In this document: piece after piece, positions 63,356-64,000 of the stretch
Layout of the letters: each line of letters opens with the position of its first letter
Position numbering within the stretch: position 1 is the first letter of the stretch
Source: Carposina sasakii
Lineage: Eukaryota > Arthropoda > Insecta > Lepidoptera > Carposinidae
Length of the DNA stretch: 64,000 nt
Direction: 5' to 3'
NCBI GenBank assembly: GCA_014607495.2
Contig: CP053155.1
Span: 5,084,001-5,148,000, forward strand
Notes under the pieces: model-generated
Database searches by the model: none
What the model was told of the DNA's origin: nothing
What the model saw: only the letters and a program-made list of their open reading frames with translations
Program-made: the position numbers and the translations under genes

Positions 63356-64000
63356 GTGAGTGTATTATAAGGTTTACATGTCACATCTATTTACGTATCA
63401 ATACAGCTATACCCGAGAAGGGTTGGCGTCAGGCAGGCAGCCGGCCGAAAAAAACAAAAAAAAATACAAATGTGAGTTTCGAAATAAAATTAAATAAATG
63501 ATTATTAATTATTTCCTCAAAACATGGCACAATAAAGTTATTTTTACATAAAAAGAAAGAAACCATATTGCGCCAACCCCATAAAATTAACGGGACAAGG
63601 GCAGCAAAAATAGGACAGTGTAAAAAAGTAGCAATGTAAAGCGGAATGCTATGAGCACAGCATAGTGAAACTATGCCCAAAATTTGAGACTCGAAAACAC
63701 ATGTTTGTTTTTCCATAAACCTCGTATGGAGAAATTCAAGAGGTGAAAATAACATTCACTTTTCACCTGTTAGTTCATAGAGTGATGAGGAGGGATGAGG
63801 TATTAGAATAACTCAAATCTAGTAGCGAACCTATTGGGAAATACTTTATGTTCAATTTTAACCTATGTACGAGTAGGTAAGCAAAGGCTTAGGCACGTCC
63901 GTTATAATATACTTTTTTCCAGAAAAAGTCAAAATGATTGTGTGTGTAGGCACAGAGGAATAAGATTGTGTAGGTACAAAATACCTAAAACTTTACCTGG
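63356..64000. other. Intron of the GH20 gene with repeat scraps
   Basis: Intronic sequence after the GTGAGT donor. It holds a short family B-like piece near 63670-63725 (AAAATTTGAGACTCGAAAAC), and a CAGAGGAATAAGA motif near 63954 that also occurs, in either orientation, near 12360, 25985 and 32172. Confidence 0.5.

Overview
The window is nuclear DNA of an insect, almost certainly a moth or butterfly. It is AT-rich, its genes are split by GT-AG introns, and it carries repeat families I know from Lepidoptera: Helitrons ending in CCACTAGT, tRNA-headed SINEs, RTE tails of (ATGT)n, and a RAG1-like Transib transposon. There are no operons. The species cannot be fixed from the sequence. Calls rest on motif recognition, splice signals and intron phase; no database search was possible.

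Host genes, left to right. (1) A complete four-exon Mpv17/PMP22-family membrane protein gene, + strand, 1674-4770, with an antisense tRNA-Leu(AAG) gene in its first intron. (2) A five-exon WS/DGAT-type acyltransferase gene, + strand, 5604-8895, carrying an apparent one-base frameshift near 6722. (3) A minus-strand coiled-coil protein gene converging on it, last five recognised exons 9320-26520. (4) A complete five-exon MCRIP2/FAM195A homologue, minus strand, 35775-37654. (5) A two-exon DUF7869-type protein gene, minus strand, 49914-54653, possibly transposon-derived. (6) The 5' end of a GH20 beta-N-acetylglucosaminidase-like gene, + strand, from 62433 past the right edge, with a GC-rich probable promoter near 58.4-58.65 kb.

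Most of the rest is mobile DNA. One 14-kb intron of the coiled-coil gene (12196-26297) is a nest. A 5'-truncated LINE (LINE-B) has its reading frame interrupted twice, by a second LINE (LINE-A, 14081-18223, 8-bp target duplication) and by a 6.4-kb LTR element (19410-25789, identical 441-bp LTRs, AATT duplication). Removing each insert with one copy of its duplication restores the LINE-B frame exactly. The LTR element has no recognisable gag or pol and carries tandem repeats instead.

At 28988-32578 lies a structurally complete Transib element: CACAGTG ends identical to the RAG heptamer, about 333-bp inverted repeats, a TGACG duplication, and a RAG1-like transposase with all catalytic and zinc-ligand positions but one in-frame TAG. 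From 33 kb rightward there are many small inverted-repeat elements, including seven copies of one 310-385-bp family, two hAT-type elements with perfect 8-bp duplications (a third, with one mismatch, is at 604-795), Helitrons (one split by a LINE), and a cluster of seven TATCGATA octamers at 41.8-42.0 kb.
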